From positions 1 through 64,000 of the forward strand of contig JAQTMZ010000005.1 of NCBI GenBank assembly GCA_028714075.1: a DNA stretch of 64,000 nucleotides. Reading direction: 5' to 3'. Below the pieces are notes generated by a model, which was given only the letters and a program-made list of their open reading frames with translations, was not told where the DNA came from and did no database searches. Within the stretch, counting starts at the first letter, position 1, and each line of letters opens with the position of its first letter. This stretch comes from Gallionella sp. Lineage in GTDB: Bacteria > Pseudomonadota > Gammaproteobacteria > Burkholderiales > Gallionellaceae. Shown here in pieces: positions 22,670 through 35,295 of this stretch. The position numbers were made by a program, and so were the translations under genes.

Positions 22670-23911
22670 TTAGCCCAACTTCTTGAACGGTAGTACGGTA
22701 GCGCCAGCGCGTAATCCATCCAAAAAATCCGCCCAAGCCTGCATCATTTTTCTGCGTTCATCGAGTCGCAGTAGATGCGTTTCTCTCTTGTACGCTGCCC
22801 GAACTTGGTCTTGATCCGCGTGCGCAAGTTGCAGTTCAATCAGTCGCACGTCGTAACCCAAATGCTCCAAGTTTGTGGATGCCATCGCACGGAAGCCGTG
22901 AGCGGTCATTTCCTCTTTCGTGTATCCCATCCGCCGCAAGGCGGCAAGTAAGGCTACATCAGATAAACATCGAGAAAGGGCACGAGGAGAAGGGAATAGG
23001 TATTCGCTTTCATGAGTTTTGCGCAACTCTTCCAGAATCGCCGCCGCCTGATCCGATAGCGGAACAATATGGGGGCGTTTAGCCTTCATCCGTCCCCCAG
23101 GGATCGTCCACAACCGCCCGCTAATATCAAATTCATCCCATTTGGCTTGCCGCAGTTCTCCCGGCCTTACAAACACCAATGGCGCGAGCTTTAGAGCCAG
23201 CCGCACCACTTCGGAGCCCTTGTATTCCTCTATGTTCCTCAGCAGCGCACCGATTGCTTGCGGCTCTGTAATCGCCCCTAAGTGCGTTTCTTTGGCTGGT
23301 GGCAATGCACCTTTCAAGGACAGCGTAACGTCATATTCCGCACGTCCTGTGCTGACCGCGTACCTCCATATCTGGCCGCAGTTCTGCAATAACCGATGCG
23401 CAGTTTCAAGCGCTCCACGCGCTTCAACCCTCCGCAGAACGGATAGCAACTCAATGGGCTTCACTGTATTTATCCCGACCCCCTTGAAGTGCGGGAATAA
23501 GTCACGCTCAAGCCGTCGGATGATCTTGGATGCGTGGCTGTCCACCCATTGGCTACCGAACTTTTCAAACCATTCCCGGCTGATTGCCTCGACTGCTTCC
23601 AATGCTTCAGCAGGCGCGGTAGCGGTGGAGGCTTTTGCTGCCGCCGCTTCTTTCTTCACTTCCATGGGATCGAGCCCGCCCGCAATTAGCTTGCGCGCCT
23701 CTATCGTCCATTCTCGCACGGTCTTTAATCCCACCTCCGGATATTGGCCGAAGCTCAACAGCTTTTCCTTGCCCTCGATCCTATACTTGAGCCGCCACAA
23801 CTTGCCGCCATTGGTTCTGACCAGTAAATGCAAACCATCACCGTCTGACAGCTTGTAATCCTTCGCGCCGGGTTTGGCCGCTGCCACGGCCTTGTCATTA
23901 AGCTTGCCCAT
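22670..23911 (-). CDS. P4-type tyrosine recombinase/integrase (DUF4102 N-terminus)
   Basis: MGKLNDKAVAAAKPGAKDYKLSDGDGLHLLVRTNGGKLWRLKYRIEGKEKLLSFGQYPEVGL..; VRPGELRQAKWDEFD..MTAHGFRAMASTNLEHLG..QLAHADQDQVRAAYKR. Confidence 0.96.
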   Translation of the reverse strand: MGKLNDKAVAAAKPGAKDYKLSDGDGLHLLVRTNGGKLWRLKYRIEGKEKLLSFGQYPEVGLKTVREWTIEARKLIAGGLDPMEVKKEAAAAKASTATAPAEALEAVEAISREWFEKFGSQWVDSHASKIIRRLERDLFPHFKGVGINTVKPIELLSVLRRVEARGALETAHRLLQNCGQIWRYAVSTGRAEYDVTLSLKGALPPAKETHLGAITEPQAIGALLRNIEEYKGSEVVRLALKLAPLVFVRPGELRQAKWDEFDISGRLWTIPGGRMKAKRPHIVPLSDQAAAILEELRKTHESEYLFPSPRALSRCLSDVALLAALRRMGYTKEEMTAHGFRAMASTNLEHLGYDVRLIELQLAHADQDQVRAAYKRETHLLRLDERRKMMQAWADFLDGLRAGATVLPFKKLG

Positions 23912-23943
23912 TTTCGCCCTTTCTTTTTTTTGTTTGGATATAA

Positions 23944-24000
23944 TTACGTTACCCCCAGTGCTCAAAAAAAGCAAGAATTACCCCCAACGTTACCCCCACA
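23944..24000. repeat. Right-end candidate integrase arm repeats (TTACCCCCA x3)
   Basis: acgttacccccagtg...agaattacccccaacgttacccccac upstream of the integrase start. Confidence 0.65.
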
Positions 24001-24112
24001 AAAAGTGAACACAGCGGAACGATTGCGAATAATGGCGAACCAATGAGGAAAGCTACAACATGGCTGAAAGTGGCTTGTTTATTGGTGTTTGCGTAGTAAA
24101 ACCCAATAAAAA

Positions 24113-24132
24113 AGCCACCGCGAAGGGTGGCT
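24113..24132 (-). terminator. Rho-independent terminator after tmRNA
   Basis: Minus strand AGCCACC-CTTCGC-GGTGGCTTTTTT. Confidence 0.75.
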
Positions 24133-24145
24133 GATTTATTGCTAT

Positions 24146-24514
24146 TGGTGGAGACGGCGGGAATTGAACCCGCGTCCGCAAGCACTCTACAGGCAGTTCT
24201 ACATACTTAGCCTGGCTGTTTGATTTAATCCCGTACACGCCAACCGGCGGGCTGGTAAAGGACGAGTCACCTTGTTTTTAGCTCCGATCAAAGTGACCCT
24301 GACCGGCACGATTCCATGTAATTTACCTCACTCATCTCGGCCTTGCGGCTTTGAGCCCCTCCATGGACAGCAGGGTGTGAGGTTCAGCCGACTAAGCGGC
24401 TAAAGCGTAGTTTTCGTCGTTTGCGACTAGTTTTTTCCAGCTGATTTACGAGGTGGCGGGTCCTCGGTATGCCCTACACTGCTTTGCAACCCACGTCGAA
24501 GCCAAGTCGTCCCC
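24146..24514 (-). ncRNA. ssrA: tmRNA (tag ANDENYALAA)
   Basis: 5' GGGGACG pairs with 3' CGTCTCC-ACCA; TTCAATTCC T-loop; reading frame GCAAACGACGAAAACTACGCTTTAGCCGCTTAG. Confidence 0.97.
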
Positions 24515-24553
24515 GGATGGTGATACTACAAAACGGTACAGATTGTAGCAGAG

Positions 24554-25207
24554 TCAGAGGGTGAGATAGCCGAGAAGTTCCGTCGGAATATCGATAATGC
24601 CGTGCGCGCTCCAGCTATCGAGCTGGGCATCGCCGCTGATGTAGCCGTAGCGTGCGATGATGCCGCGCATCGCGGCGGCGTTGGCGGCTTGCATGTCGCG
24701 CAGGTCGTCGCCGAGATACAGGCACTGTTCCGGCGTGACGCCGATGGTTTCGCAGGCCTTGAACATCGGTTCGGGATGGGGTTTCGCGTGTGCGCAGGTG
24801 TCGCCGCTGATCAGGCAGGCGGCGCGTTCGGCATAGCCCAGCGCCTGCATCAGCGGCACGGTGTAGCGGTGCGGTTTGTTGGTGACGATGCCCCAGCGGA
24901 TGCCGCGCTGTTCCAAAGCGACAACCAGTTCTGCCATGCCGGCGAACAGCCGCGTATGCACGCAGATGTTGCGCTCGTAATAGTCGAGGAAGATGTCGCG
25001 CAACGCGTCGTAATCCGGCGCATCCGGCTCGATGCCGAAGCCAAGCTTGAGCAGGCCGCGCGAGCCGTGCGAGGCTTGCAGCCTGGCAACCTCCAGCGGC
25101 AGCGGCGGCAGGTTGCGCGTGGCGCGGGCGTGGTTGAGCGCGGCGGCAAGGTCGGGTGCGGTGTCGGCGAAAGTGCCGTCGAGGTCGAACAGGACGGCCT
25201 TAATCAT
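24554..25207 (-). CDS. gph: Phosphoglycolate phosphatase (HAD family)
   Basis: MIKAVLFDLDGTFADTAPDLAAALN..GIVTNKPHRYT..YLGDDLRDMQAANAA. Confidence 0.93.
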   Translation of the reverse strand: MIKAVLFDLDGTFADTAPDLAAALNHARATRNLPPLPLEVARLQASHGSRGLLKLGFGIEPDAPDYDALRDIFLDYYERNICVHTRLFAGMAELVVALEQRGIRWGIVTNKPHRYTVPLMQALGYAERAACLISGDTCAHAKPHPEPMFKACETIGVTPEQCLYLGDDLRDMQAANAAAMRGIIARYGYISGDAQLDSWSAHGIIDIPTELLGYLTL

Positions 25208-25274
25208 AAATGGTCATGGCGCACTGCTACATGAGGGCGTATTGCCATGCGCCCCTACGCGTTTCAATATCCTG

Positions 25275-25970
25275 TCAATCACGGCGGCAGGCGATCATGT
25301 AGTTCACATCCGTATCGCTGCCCAGCGAATACACCTTGCTGAGCGGGTTGTAGCTCATGCCGGTGATGTCTGTCAGGCTCAAGCCCGCGTTGCGGCAGGA
25401 TTGCGCGAGTTCGGAGGGTTTGATGAAGTTGTCGAAGTCGTGTGTGCCGTGCGGCAGCAGGTTCAATATGTATTCCGCGCCGATCACGGCGAGGAGATAA
25501 GATTTAAAGTTGCGGTTGAGTGTGGAAAAGAACACCCAGCCGCCCGGCTTGACCAGCCTTGCGCAGGCCGCGACCACGCTGTGCGGGTCGGGCACATGCT
25601 CGAGCATTTCCAGGCAGGTGACGATATCGTAGTGGCCGGGTTGCTCGGCGGCCAATTCTTCCACGGCTATTTTGCGGTAATTGACCCGCTTGCCGCTTTC
25701 CAGCAGATGCAGCTTGGCGACTTGCAGGGCTTTGTCGGACAGGTCGATGCCGCTGACATCCGCATTCAACCCGGCCATGCTTTCCGATAAAATGCCGCCG
25801 CCGCAGCCGACATCCAGCACGGTCTTGCCGGCGAGTCCGGCGTGGCGGTCGATGTAGCCCAGACGCAGCGGGTTGATATCGTGCAGCGGCTTGAATTCGC
25901 TGTTCGGGTCCCACCATTTGTGGGCCAGTTGCGAAAATTTATCCAGTTCGATGGGGTCGGCGTTGGTCAT
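25275..25970 (-). CDS. ubiG: Ubiquinone biosynthesis O-methyltransferase
   Basis: [63 protein letters not shown]. Confidence 0.96.
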   Translation of the reverse strand: MTNADPIELDKFSQLAHKWWDPNSEFKPLHDINPLRLGYIDRHAGLAGKTVLDVGCGGGILSESMAGLNADVSGIDLSDKALQVAKLHLLESGKRVNYRKIAVEELAAEQPGHYDIVTCLEMLEHVPDPHSVVAACARLVKPGGWVFFSTLNRNFKSYLLAVIGAEYILNLLPHGTHDFDNFIKPSELAQSCRNAGLSLTDITGMSYNPLSKVYSLGSDTDVNYMIACRRD

Positions 25971-26125
25971 GGCGTGGGCGCTGATTAGCGGGGCGCTGAC
26001 TTTAACAAAACTTGGCGTTGCAGCCAAATAATATTGCTGCCCATGCGGGTGGCTCAGGGTTGCATCGCTGTGCTAAAATGCGCGCTTTGTTATGCGTCGG
26101 TTGCCTTTAGGTCAAAGCAAAATCC

Positions 26126-28690
<2,565 letters not shown>

Positions 28691-28774
28691 GGAGCGAGAA
28701 AAATCCTCTCCCTGCTTTTAACTCAACCCTCAACCCACGATTCTCAATCACGATCGATATTTGAGTTGCCATAA

Positions 28775-29857
28775 ATGACTATTTACAACTTCAGCGCGGG
28801 GCCGGCTGTATTGCCGAAAGAAGTCTTGCAGCAAGCGCAGGCGGAATTGCTCGACTGGCACGGCAGCGGCATGTCGGTGATGGAAATGTCGCATCGCGGC
28901 AAGGAATACATGAGCATCCATGCGCAGGCGATCGCCGATCTGCGCGAGCTGATGAATGTTCCCGCCAACTACAAGGTGTTGTTCGTGCAAGGCGGCGGGC
29001 ATTTGCAGTTTTCCATGGTTCCGCTGAACTTGCTGCGTGGCAAGGCTTCTGCCGACTATGTGAACACCGGGGAATGGTCGAAGAAGGCCATCGACGAGGC
29101 AAAAAGATTCGGCGGCGTGAACGTGGTGGCGAACAACGCCGACCGGAATTGCACCTATATCCCGGCATTCGATACCTGGCGGCGCGACCCGAACGCGGCC
29201 TACCTGCACTATGTATCGAACGAAACCATCGGCGGTGTGGAGTTCAACTGGATACCAGAAGTTGGCGATGTGCCGCTGGTGGCGGACATGTCGTCCAACA
29301 TTCTGTCGCGCCCGGTCGATGTGAGCAAATACGGGTTGATCTACGCCGGTGCGCAGAAAAATATCGGCCCGGCAGGGCTGGCGCTGGTCATCGTGCGCGA
29401 CGACCTGCTCGGGCGGGCGGCGGCGAATACGCCGACCATGCTGGACTACAAGATTCACGCCGACGGCGACTCGATGTACAACACCCCCCCGACCTACGGC
29501 ATCTACATGTCCGGGCTGGTGTTCCAGTGGCTGAAGAAAAACGGCGGCATCGCCGCGATGGAGCGGGTCAACATCAAAAAAGCGGAGTTGCTGTATGCGG
29601 CGATTGACGCCAGCGACGGTTTCTACAGCTGCCCGGTGGCGAAGAGCGACCGGTCGCGCATGAATGTTCCCTTTACGCTGAAGGACACGAAACTGGACGG
29701 TGAATTCCTCAAGCAAGCCGATGCGCGCGGGCTGTTGCAATTGAAGGGGCACCGCTCGGTGGGCGGGATGCGCGCCTCGATTTACAATGCCATGCCATTG
29801 GCGGGCGTGCAGGCGCTGGTGGACTTCATGAATGAGTTCGCCCAAGAGCGCCGCTGA
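28775..29857 (+). CDS. serC: Phosphoserine aminotransferase
   Basis: [51 protein letters not shown]. Confidence 0.98.
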   Translation: MTIYNFSAGPAVLPKEVLQQAQAELLDWHGSGMSVMEMSHRGKEYMSIHAQAIADLRELMNVPANYKVLFVQGGGHLQFSMVPLNLLRGKASADYVNTGEWSKKAIDEAKRFGGVNVVANNADRNCTYIPAFDTWRRDPNAAYLHYVSNETIGGVEFNWIPEVGDVPLVADMSSNILSRPVDVSKYGLIYAGAQKNIGPAGLALVIVRDDLLGRAAANTPTMLDYKIHADGDSMYNTPPTYGIYMSGLVFQWLKKNGGIAAMERVNIKKAELLYAAIDASDGFYSCPVAKSDRSRMNVPFTLKDTKLDGEFLKQADARGLLQLKGHRSVGGMRASIYNAMPLAGVQALVDFMNEFAQERR

Positions 29858-29907
29858 CAACAAAACATTTAACGGCAATACAACCAACAGAAAGCCGCTG
29901 GCGGAAA

Positions 29908-31098
29908 ATGGCAAGCCAATATCGCATCCTTACGCTAAACAAAATTTCAGCCCTTGGGCTGAAACGCTTTCCTGCGCCTGCGTATCTGGTCGGCAATGAC
30001 ATCGCCGAGCCGGATGCGATTCTGGTGCGTTCGCAAGCGATGCACGACATGGATATTCCCGCCAGCGTGAAAGCGATTGCGCGCGCCGGTGCCGGAACCA
30101 ACAATATTCCGGTCACCAAAATGAATGCGCGCGGCGTGCCGGTGTTCAACGCGGCCGGCGCGAATGCCAATGCGGTGAAGGAGCTGGTGGTTGCAGGGAT
30201 GCTGCTGGCTGCGCGCAACATCGCCCCCGCGCTGCAATTCACCGCAGGATTGCAGGGCGACGATGCGGCCCAGCAAAAACTGGCCGAGGACGGCAAAAAG
30301 AATTTTGCGGGCATCGAGCTGAAAGGCCGCACGCTGGGTATTATCGGATTGGGGGCGGTCGGCCGCCTGGTCGCGGAAGCCGCGTTGGCTTTGGGAATGC
30401 GCGTGTACGGTTACGATCCGGGAATCACGGTAGAGGCTGCATGGGGCCTGTCAGCGCAGGTAAAGAAGGCAAACAGTATCGAGGAGTTGCTCAAGGACGG
30501 CGACTTCGTCACGCTGCATGTGCCGTTGCTGGATGCAACGCGCGGATTGATAAATGCGCAGCGCGTGCAGCAGATGAAGCCGGGCAGCGTGCTGCTGAAC
30601 TTTTCGCGCGATACGATCGTGGATAATGATGCGGTGCTGGAAGGCTTGGCGAGCAAGCATTTGCGCGGCTATGTGTGTGATTTTCCCGCGCGGAAATTGC
30701 AGGGGCAGGACAACGTGGTGGCTTTGCCGCATCTTGGCGCGTCCACCGAAGAGGCGGAAGAAAACTGTGCGGTGATGGTGGTAGACCGGTTGCGCGACTA
30801 TCTGGAACACGGCAACTTGGCTAATACGGTAAATTTTCCAACAGTGACGATGCCGCGGGAATCATCTTTTCGTCTGGCAATTTCCAATAGCAACGTGCCT
30901 AACATGCTGGGGCAGATTTCCACCAAACTGGCGCAGGCGGGCATCAACATCCACAATATGATGAACAAGTCGCGCGGTGAAATGGCTTACACGCTGGTCG
31001 ATACCGACAGCGCGCCGCCTGCCGCACTGATCGCACAGATCGCCGCCATTCCCGGCGTGTTGATGGTGCGCGACTTGCCTTTGGTAGAAACAATATGA
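29908..31098 (+). CDS. serA: D-3-phosphoglycerate dehydrogenase
   Basis: RAGAGTNNIPV..GRTLGIIGLGAVGRLVAEAALALGMRVYGYDPG; C-terminal ACT-like segment. Confidence 0.93.
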   Translation: MASQYRILTLNKISALGLKRFPAPAYLVGNDIAEPDAILVRSQAMHDMDIPASVKAIARAGAGTNNIPVTKMNARGVPVFNAAGANANAVKELVVAGMLLAARNIAPALQFTAGLQGDDAAQQKLAEDGKKNFAGIELKGRTLGIIGLGAVGRLVAEAALALGMRVYGYDPGITVEAAWGLSAQVKKANSIEELLKDGDFVTLHVPLLDATRGLINAQRVQQMKPGSVLLNFSRDTIVDNDAVLEGLASKHLRGYVCDFPARKLQGQDNVVALPHLGASTEEAEENCAVMVVDRLRDYLEHGNLANTVNFPTVTMPRESSFRLAISNSNVPNMLGQISTKLAQAGINIHNMMNKSRGEMAYTLVDTDSAPPAALIAQIAAIPGVLMVRDLPLVETI

Positions 31099-32159
31099 GC
31101 GAAAAACTAACACAGCTGCGCGAGCAGATCGACCGCCTGGATGACGAGTTGTTGAAACTCGTCAACCAGCGCGCCGCCCTGGCGCAGCAAATCGGGCTTC
31201 TCAAGGAAGATGGCGTGATGCTGCGCCCGGAGCGCGAGGCGCAGATATTGCGGCGTTTGCAAGGCGACAACAAGGGGCCGTTGGGCAATGCCGCCGTGGC
31301 GCAGTTGTTCACCGAAGTGATGTCGCAGTGCCGCGCGCTGGAAGCGCCGCTGACGGTGGCCTATCTGGGGCCGGAGGGAACCTTTACCGAGGCGGCGGCG
31401 CTGAAACGTTTCGGCAGCGCGATACAAAAACTGCCGTGCGCGAATATCGACGATGTGTTTAATGCGGTGGAATGCGGCACGGCCCAATACGGCGTCATGC
31501 CGGTGGAAAATTCCAGCGAGGGCGCTATCGGGCGCACGCTGGATTTGCTGCTGCACAGCTCGCTGCAAATATGCGGCGAAGTGAAGCTGGCTATCCACCA
31601 GTGCCTGCTGTCGCAGCATTGCGAATTGGGCGGGATCAAGACGGTTTATTCGCATTCGCAGTCATTCGGCCAGTGCCAGAATTGGCTGAATATGAACTTG
31701 CCGAATGCGTTGCTGGTGCATGTTTCCAGCAATGCCGAAGCGGCGCGCCTGGCCGCGGAGAACCCGCACAGCGCGGCCGTCGCCGGCATCCAGGCGGCGG
31801 AACTGTTCGGCCTTGGCGTATGCATGAGAAATATCGAGGACGACCCCAAGAACACCACGCGCTTCCTGGTATTGGGCAATCAACGGGTGGTGCCATCCGG
31901 CAACGACAAGACCTCGCTGGTGCTGTCCGCCGCGAACCGTCCCGGCGCAGTGCATGACCTGCTGGCCCCGCTGGCCAAACATGGCGTGAGCATGACCAAG
32001 CTGGAGTCGCGCCCGGCGCAGGCCGAGCTTTGGGAGTACGTGTTCTACGTGGATGTCGAAGGTCACCAGACCGATGTCAAAGTGGCGACGGCGCTGGCTG
32101 AAATCAAGAAAGTCGCCGCGTTCATGAAAATCCTCGGTTCATATCCGGTTGCCGCGTAG
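31095..32159 (+). CDS. pheA: Bifunctional chorismate mutase/prephenate dehydratase
   Basis: LTQLREQIDRLDDELLKLVNQRAALAQQIG; VAYLGPEGTFTEAAALKRFG; TRFLVLG; ESRPAQAELWEYVFYVD. Confidence 0.98.
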   Translation: MSEKLTQLREQIDRLDDELLKLVNQRAALAQQIGLLKEDGVMLRPEREAQILRRLQGDNKGPLGNAAVAQLFTEVMSQCRALEAPLTVAYLGPEGTFTEAAALKRFGSAIQKLPCANIDDVFNAVECGTAQYGVMPVENSSEGAIGRTLDLLLHSSLQICGEVKLAIHQCLLSQHCELGGIKTVYSHSQSFGQCQNWLNMNLPNALLVHVSSNAEAARLAAENPHSAAVAGIQAAELFGLGVCMRNIEDDPKNTTRFLVLGNQRVVPSGNDKTSLVLSAANRPGAVHDLLAPLAKHGVSMTKLESRPAQAELWEYVFYVDVEGHQTDVKVATALAEIKKVAAFMKILGSYPVAA

Positions 32160-32181
32160 GCGCTCGTTCGGGAGTAATTGA

Positions 32182-32958
32182 ATGGCAATGCCGCAACTGT
32201 GCTGGGATATCGAGTTCCTGAGAAACAACCCGACCCTGCTGGATAAAAATTACGGCATTCCTGCCGAAGTGAAGCGCACCGGCTATCCGGTGCGCATGGT
32301 GCGCTACTGGTTCATGTATCACTTCCTGCGCGAAGACGCGGCGCGCAAAGGCGCGCTGGATGTGTGCGAAATCGGCGTGGATGTCGGGCAGATGCTCGGC
32401 TTCATGCATGCGGCCGCCGAACACGGTGGCGAGAAAGTGCCGCTGGCCGGTTGGGATGCGGTGGATGCGCTGATTCGCAAGGATATTCTGGAACGCGCCG
32501 GATACAACCATTTCTACCAGGTGGACTTGGAAAGCGCGGAGTTCAAGCTGGATCAAGGCAAGCAATACGACGCGATGATCCTGTTGCATGTGCTGGAGCA
32601 TCTGTTCGAGCCGGAGCAGCTGATCGCGAAAATTGTGCCGCACCTGAAACCGGGTGGCATGCTGATCGGCGGATTTCCTTCCACACCGGAATGCATGGCG
32701 CAGGCGCGCGAAGATAAAATTCGCCCCGCTGCCAGAAAATACGGGCATGTCAGCGTGTTTTCGCCGCAGCGCGTGCGCGACATGGCGGCGGCGAACGGGC
32801 TGGAAGTGGAGTTTTTGAGCGGAGCATTTTTTATGCGCAAAAAAGGCTTCTTCCTGGAAAATTACCGCTGGTGGCTGCGCTTCAACCTGTGGTTCGGCGC
32901 GCTGTTCCCAAGTTGGCCGGGCGAGACGTACTGGATACTGCGTAAGCCTGTTAAATAA
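32182..32958 (+). CDS. Class I SAM-dependent methyltransferase
   Basis: DVCEIGVDVGQMLGF..YDAMILLHVLEHLFEPEQLIAKIVPHLKPGGMLIGG. Confidence 0.82.
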   Translation: MAMPQLCWDIEFLRNNPTLLDKNYGIPAEVKRTGYPVRMVRYWFMYHFLREDAARKGALDVCEIGVDVGQMLGFMHAAAEHGGEKVPLAGWDAVDALIRKDILERAGYNHFYQVDLESAEFKLDQGKQYDAMILLHVLEHLFEPEQLIAKIVPHLKPGGMLIGGFPSTPECMAQAREDKIRPAARKYGHVSVFSPQRVRDMAAANGLEVEFLSGAFFMRKKGFFLENYRWWLRFNLWFGALFPSWPGETYWILRKPVK

Positions 32959-32963
32959 CAGCG

Positions 32964-33062
32964 GGTCCGCAGATTACGCAGATGGGCGCAGATTGAAAAC
33001 CCTGAAACAGGTTAGTCGGTTTGCAAATAATCTGCGTGAATCTGTGTAATCTGCGGATAAAG
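32964..33062. repeat. Short inverted repeat family (TCCGCAGATTACGCAGA / TCTGTGTAATCTGCGGA)
   Basis: gtccgcagattacgcagatgggcgcagatt and aatctgcgtgaatctgtgtaatctgcggat. Confidence 0.8.
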
Positions 33063-33083
33063 TTTGCCTTTGATTATTAAGAA

Positions 33084-34190
33084 TTGAAAATGAATTATAG
33101 CGAGTTAGCACCACCCTACATCCGCGCCATCGCGCCCTACCAGCCCGGCAAGCCGATCTCCGAGCTGGAGCGCGAACTGGGCATCAGCGGCATCGTCAAG
33201 CTGGCGTCGAACGAGAACCCGTTAGGCGCGAGCCCGAAAGCGGTTGCCGCAGCGCATGCCGCGCTCGATGAGATTGGGCTGTATCCGGACGGCAACGGTT
33301 TCGCACTGAAAGATGCGCTGGTGCAACGCTATGGTGTGGCGCACGACCAAATCGTGCTGGGCAACGGTTCCAACGACATGCTGGAGCTGGCGGCGCGCGC
33401 CTTCCTGACCGTCGGTGACAAGGCGGTATATTCCGACCATGCATTCGCGGTGTATCCGCTGGCGACGCAGGCGGTCGGTGCGAGCGGCGTTTCTGTGCCC
33501 GCAATCAATTATGGTCACGACCTGAAGGCGATGCTGCAAGCCGCCGTCGAACACAAAGCCAAGCTGGTGTTTGTCGCCAACCCGAACAATCCGACCGGCA
33601 CCTTCCTGAGCGCGGCGGATTTGCTGGAGTTCATGCGCGCGCTGCCCGCGAATATCCTGGTGGTGCTGGATGAGGCGTACAACGAATACCTGCCGGAGGA
33701 ATGCCGCTACGATTCGGTGGCGTGGCTGAAAAAATTCCCCAACCTGATTATCTCGCGCACTTTCTCCAAGGCTTACGGGCTGGCCTCGCTGCGTGTCGGT
33801 TACGCGCTGGGTAACCCGCAAGTCATCGACATGCTGAACCGCGTGCGCCAGCCGTTCAACGTCAACAGTGTGGCGCAGGCGGCGGCGGTGGCGGCGTTGC
33901 AGGATACGGATTTCGTGCGGCAGACCTTTGCGCTGAACCGGCGCGGCATGGCGCAGATCACTGCTGAATTAGGCAGGCTGAAACTGGAATACATTCCGTC
34001 GTTCGGCAACTTCGTCAGCTTCAAAATTGAAAATGCTATGGCGGTATATCGCCGCCTGCTGGAACTGGGCGTGATCGTGCGCCCGATCGCCAATTACGAC
34101 ATGCCGGGCTGGTTGCGCGTGAGCATCGGGCTGGAAAAAGAGAATGAGAAATTTTTGTCTGCACTGAAGCAAATACTTGGAGAGCAATAA
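33084..34190 (+). CDS. hisC: Histidinol-phosphate aminotransferase
   Basis: [50 protein letters not shown]. Confidence 0.96.
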   Translation: MKMNYSELAPPYIRAIAPYQPGKPISELERELGISGIVKLASNENPLGASPKAVAAAHAALDEIGLYPDGNGFALKDALVQRYGVAHDQIVLGNGSNDMLELAARAFLTVGDKAVYSDHAFAVYPLATQAVGASGVSVPAINYGHDLKAMLQAAVEHKAKLVFVANPNNPTGTFLSAADLLEFMRALPANILVVLDEAYNEYLPEECRYDSVAWLKKFPNLIISRTFSKAYGLASLRVGYALGNPQVIDMLNRVRQPFNVNSVAQAAAVAALQDTDFVRQTFALNRRGMAQITAELGRLKLEYIPSFGNFVSFKIENAMAVYRRLLELGVIVRPIANYDMPGWLRVSIGLEKENEKFLSALKQILGEQ

Positions 34191-35207
34191 ATGATTATCG
34201 TAATGGGAAAAGATGTCACTGACGAACAGATTGGTGCAGTGGTAAAGAGGCTGGAAACAGCCGGTTTGAAAGCGAATATTTCGCGCGGCATCGAGCGCAC
34301 CGTGATCGGTGCAATCGGCGATGAAACTCCCCTGACCGAGGAAATGTTTACGCCGTTGCCCGGTGTGGAATCGGCGATGCATATTGCCAAACAGTACAAA
34401 ATTGTGTCGCGCGAATCGCATCGCGACAGCACTGTGATCGACATCGGCGGTATCCCGCTCGGCGGCAACCAGATCCAGGTGATCGCCGGACCGTGTTCGG
34501 TGGAAACGCAGGAGCAGATGGACTTGTCGGCCAAATATACGCATGAGGCAGGCTGCCGTTTGATGCGCGGCGGTGCGTTCAAGCCGCGCACCAGCCCGTA
34601 TGCTTTTCAGGGCAAGGGCAAAGAGGGTTTGGACATGTTCCGCAAGGCGGCCAGCCCGTACAAGCTGCCTATCGTCACCGAGTTGATGGACGTGCGCCAG
34701 ATCGATATGTTCATGGAATACGACGTGGACGTGATCCAGATCGGCACGCGCAACATGCAGAACTTCGACCTGCTCAAGGAAGTCGGGCGCATCAACAAGC
34801 CGGTGATCCTCAAGCGCGGCATGTCGGCGACCATTTCCGAATGGCTGATGTCGGCGGAATACATCGCGGCGGGCGGCAACCACAACATTATTTTTTGCGA
34901 GCGCGGCATCCGCACCTTCGAGACCGCCTACCGCAATGTGCTGGACGTGACCGCAATCCCGGTGCTGAAGAAGGAGACCCATCTGCCGGTGATCGTCGAT
35001 CCATCGCACGCGGGCGGCAAGGCGTGGATGGTTCCGGCGCTGTCGCAGGCCGCGCTTGCCGCGGGCGCGGACGGGCTGCTGGTCGAGATGCATCCGAATC
35101 CCTGCGAAGCATGGTGCGATGCCGATCAGGCGTTGACCCCGCAGGAATTGAAGAAGCTGATGGGCACGCTGGGAGCGATTGCCGGCGCGATCGGACGCAC
35201 GCTGTAA
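34191..35207 (+). CDS. 3-deoxy-7-phosphoheptulonate (DAHP) synthase, AroF/AroG-I-beta type
   Basis: IQVIAGPCSVETQEQM..RGGAFKPRTSPYAFQGKG..IIFCERGIRTFE..PVIVDPSHAGGK. Confidence 0.96.
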   Translation: MIIVMGKDVTDEQIGAVVKRLETAGLKANISRGIERTVIGAIGDETPLTEEMFTPLPGVESAMHIAKQYKIVSRESHRDSTVIDIGGIPLGGNQIQVIAGPCSVETQEQMDLSAKYTHEAGCRLMRGGAFKPRTSPYAFQGKGKEGLDMFRKAASPYKLPIVTELMDVRQIDMFMEYDVDVIQIGTRNMQNFDLLKEVGRINKPVILKRGMSATISEWLMSAEYIAAGGNHNIIFCERGIRTFETAYRNVLDVTAIPVLKKETHLPVIVDPSHAGGKAWMVPALSQAALAAGADGLLVEMHPNPCEAWCDADQALTPQELKKLMGTLGAIAGAIGRTL

Positions 35208-35211
35208 AAAT

Positions 35212-35275
35212 GGGAGCGCCGACGTCCTCGTCGGCATGAGTAAATTGCCGGCGAGACGCCGGCGCTCCCGGAGAT
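35212..35275. repeat. GC-rich inverted repeat (GGGAGCGCCGACGTC ... GACGCCGGCGCTCCC type)
   Basis: gggagcgccgacgtcctcgtcggc...gccggcgagacgccggcgctccc. Confidence 0.75.
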
Positions 35276-35295
35276 GAATTTAGCAGAGGGCAAAA

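Larger units (their letters stand above)
15057..24160. mobile_element. ~9.1 kb integrative element at the ssrA 3' end
   Basis: Att-like repeats at both ends, integrase next to tmRNA, ACCCCCA repeats at both ends, AlpA/Rep/RM-type cargo. Confidence 0.82.
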
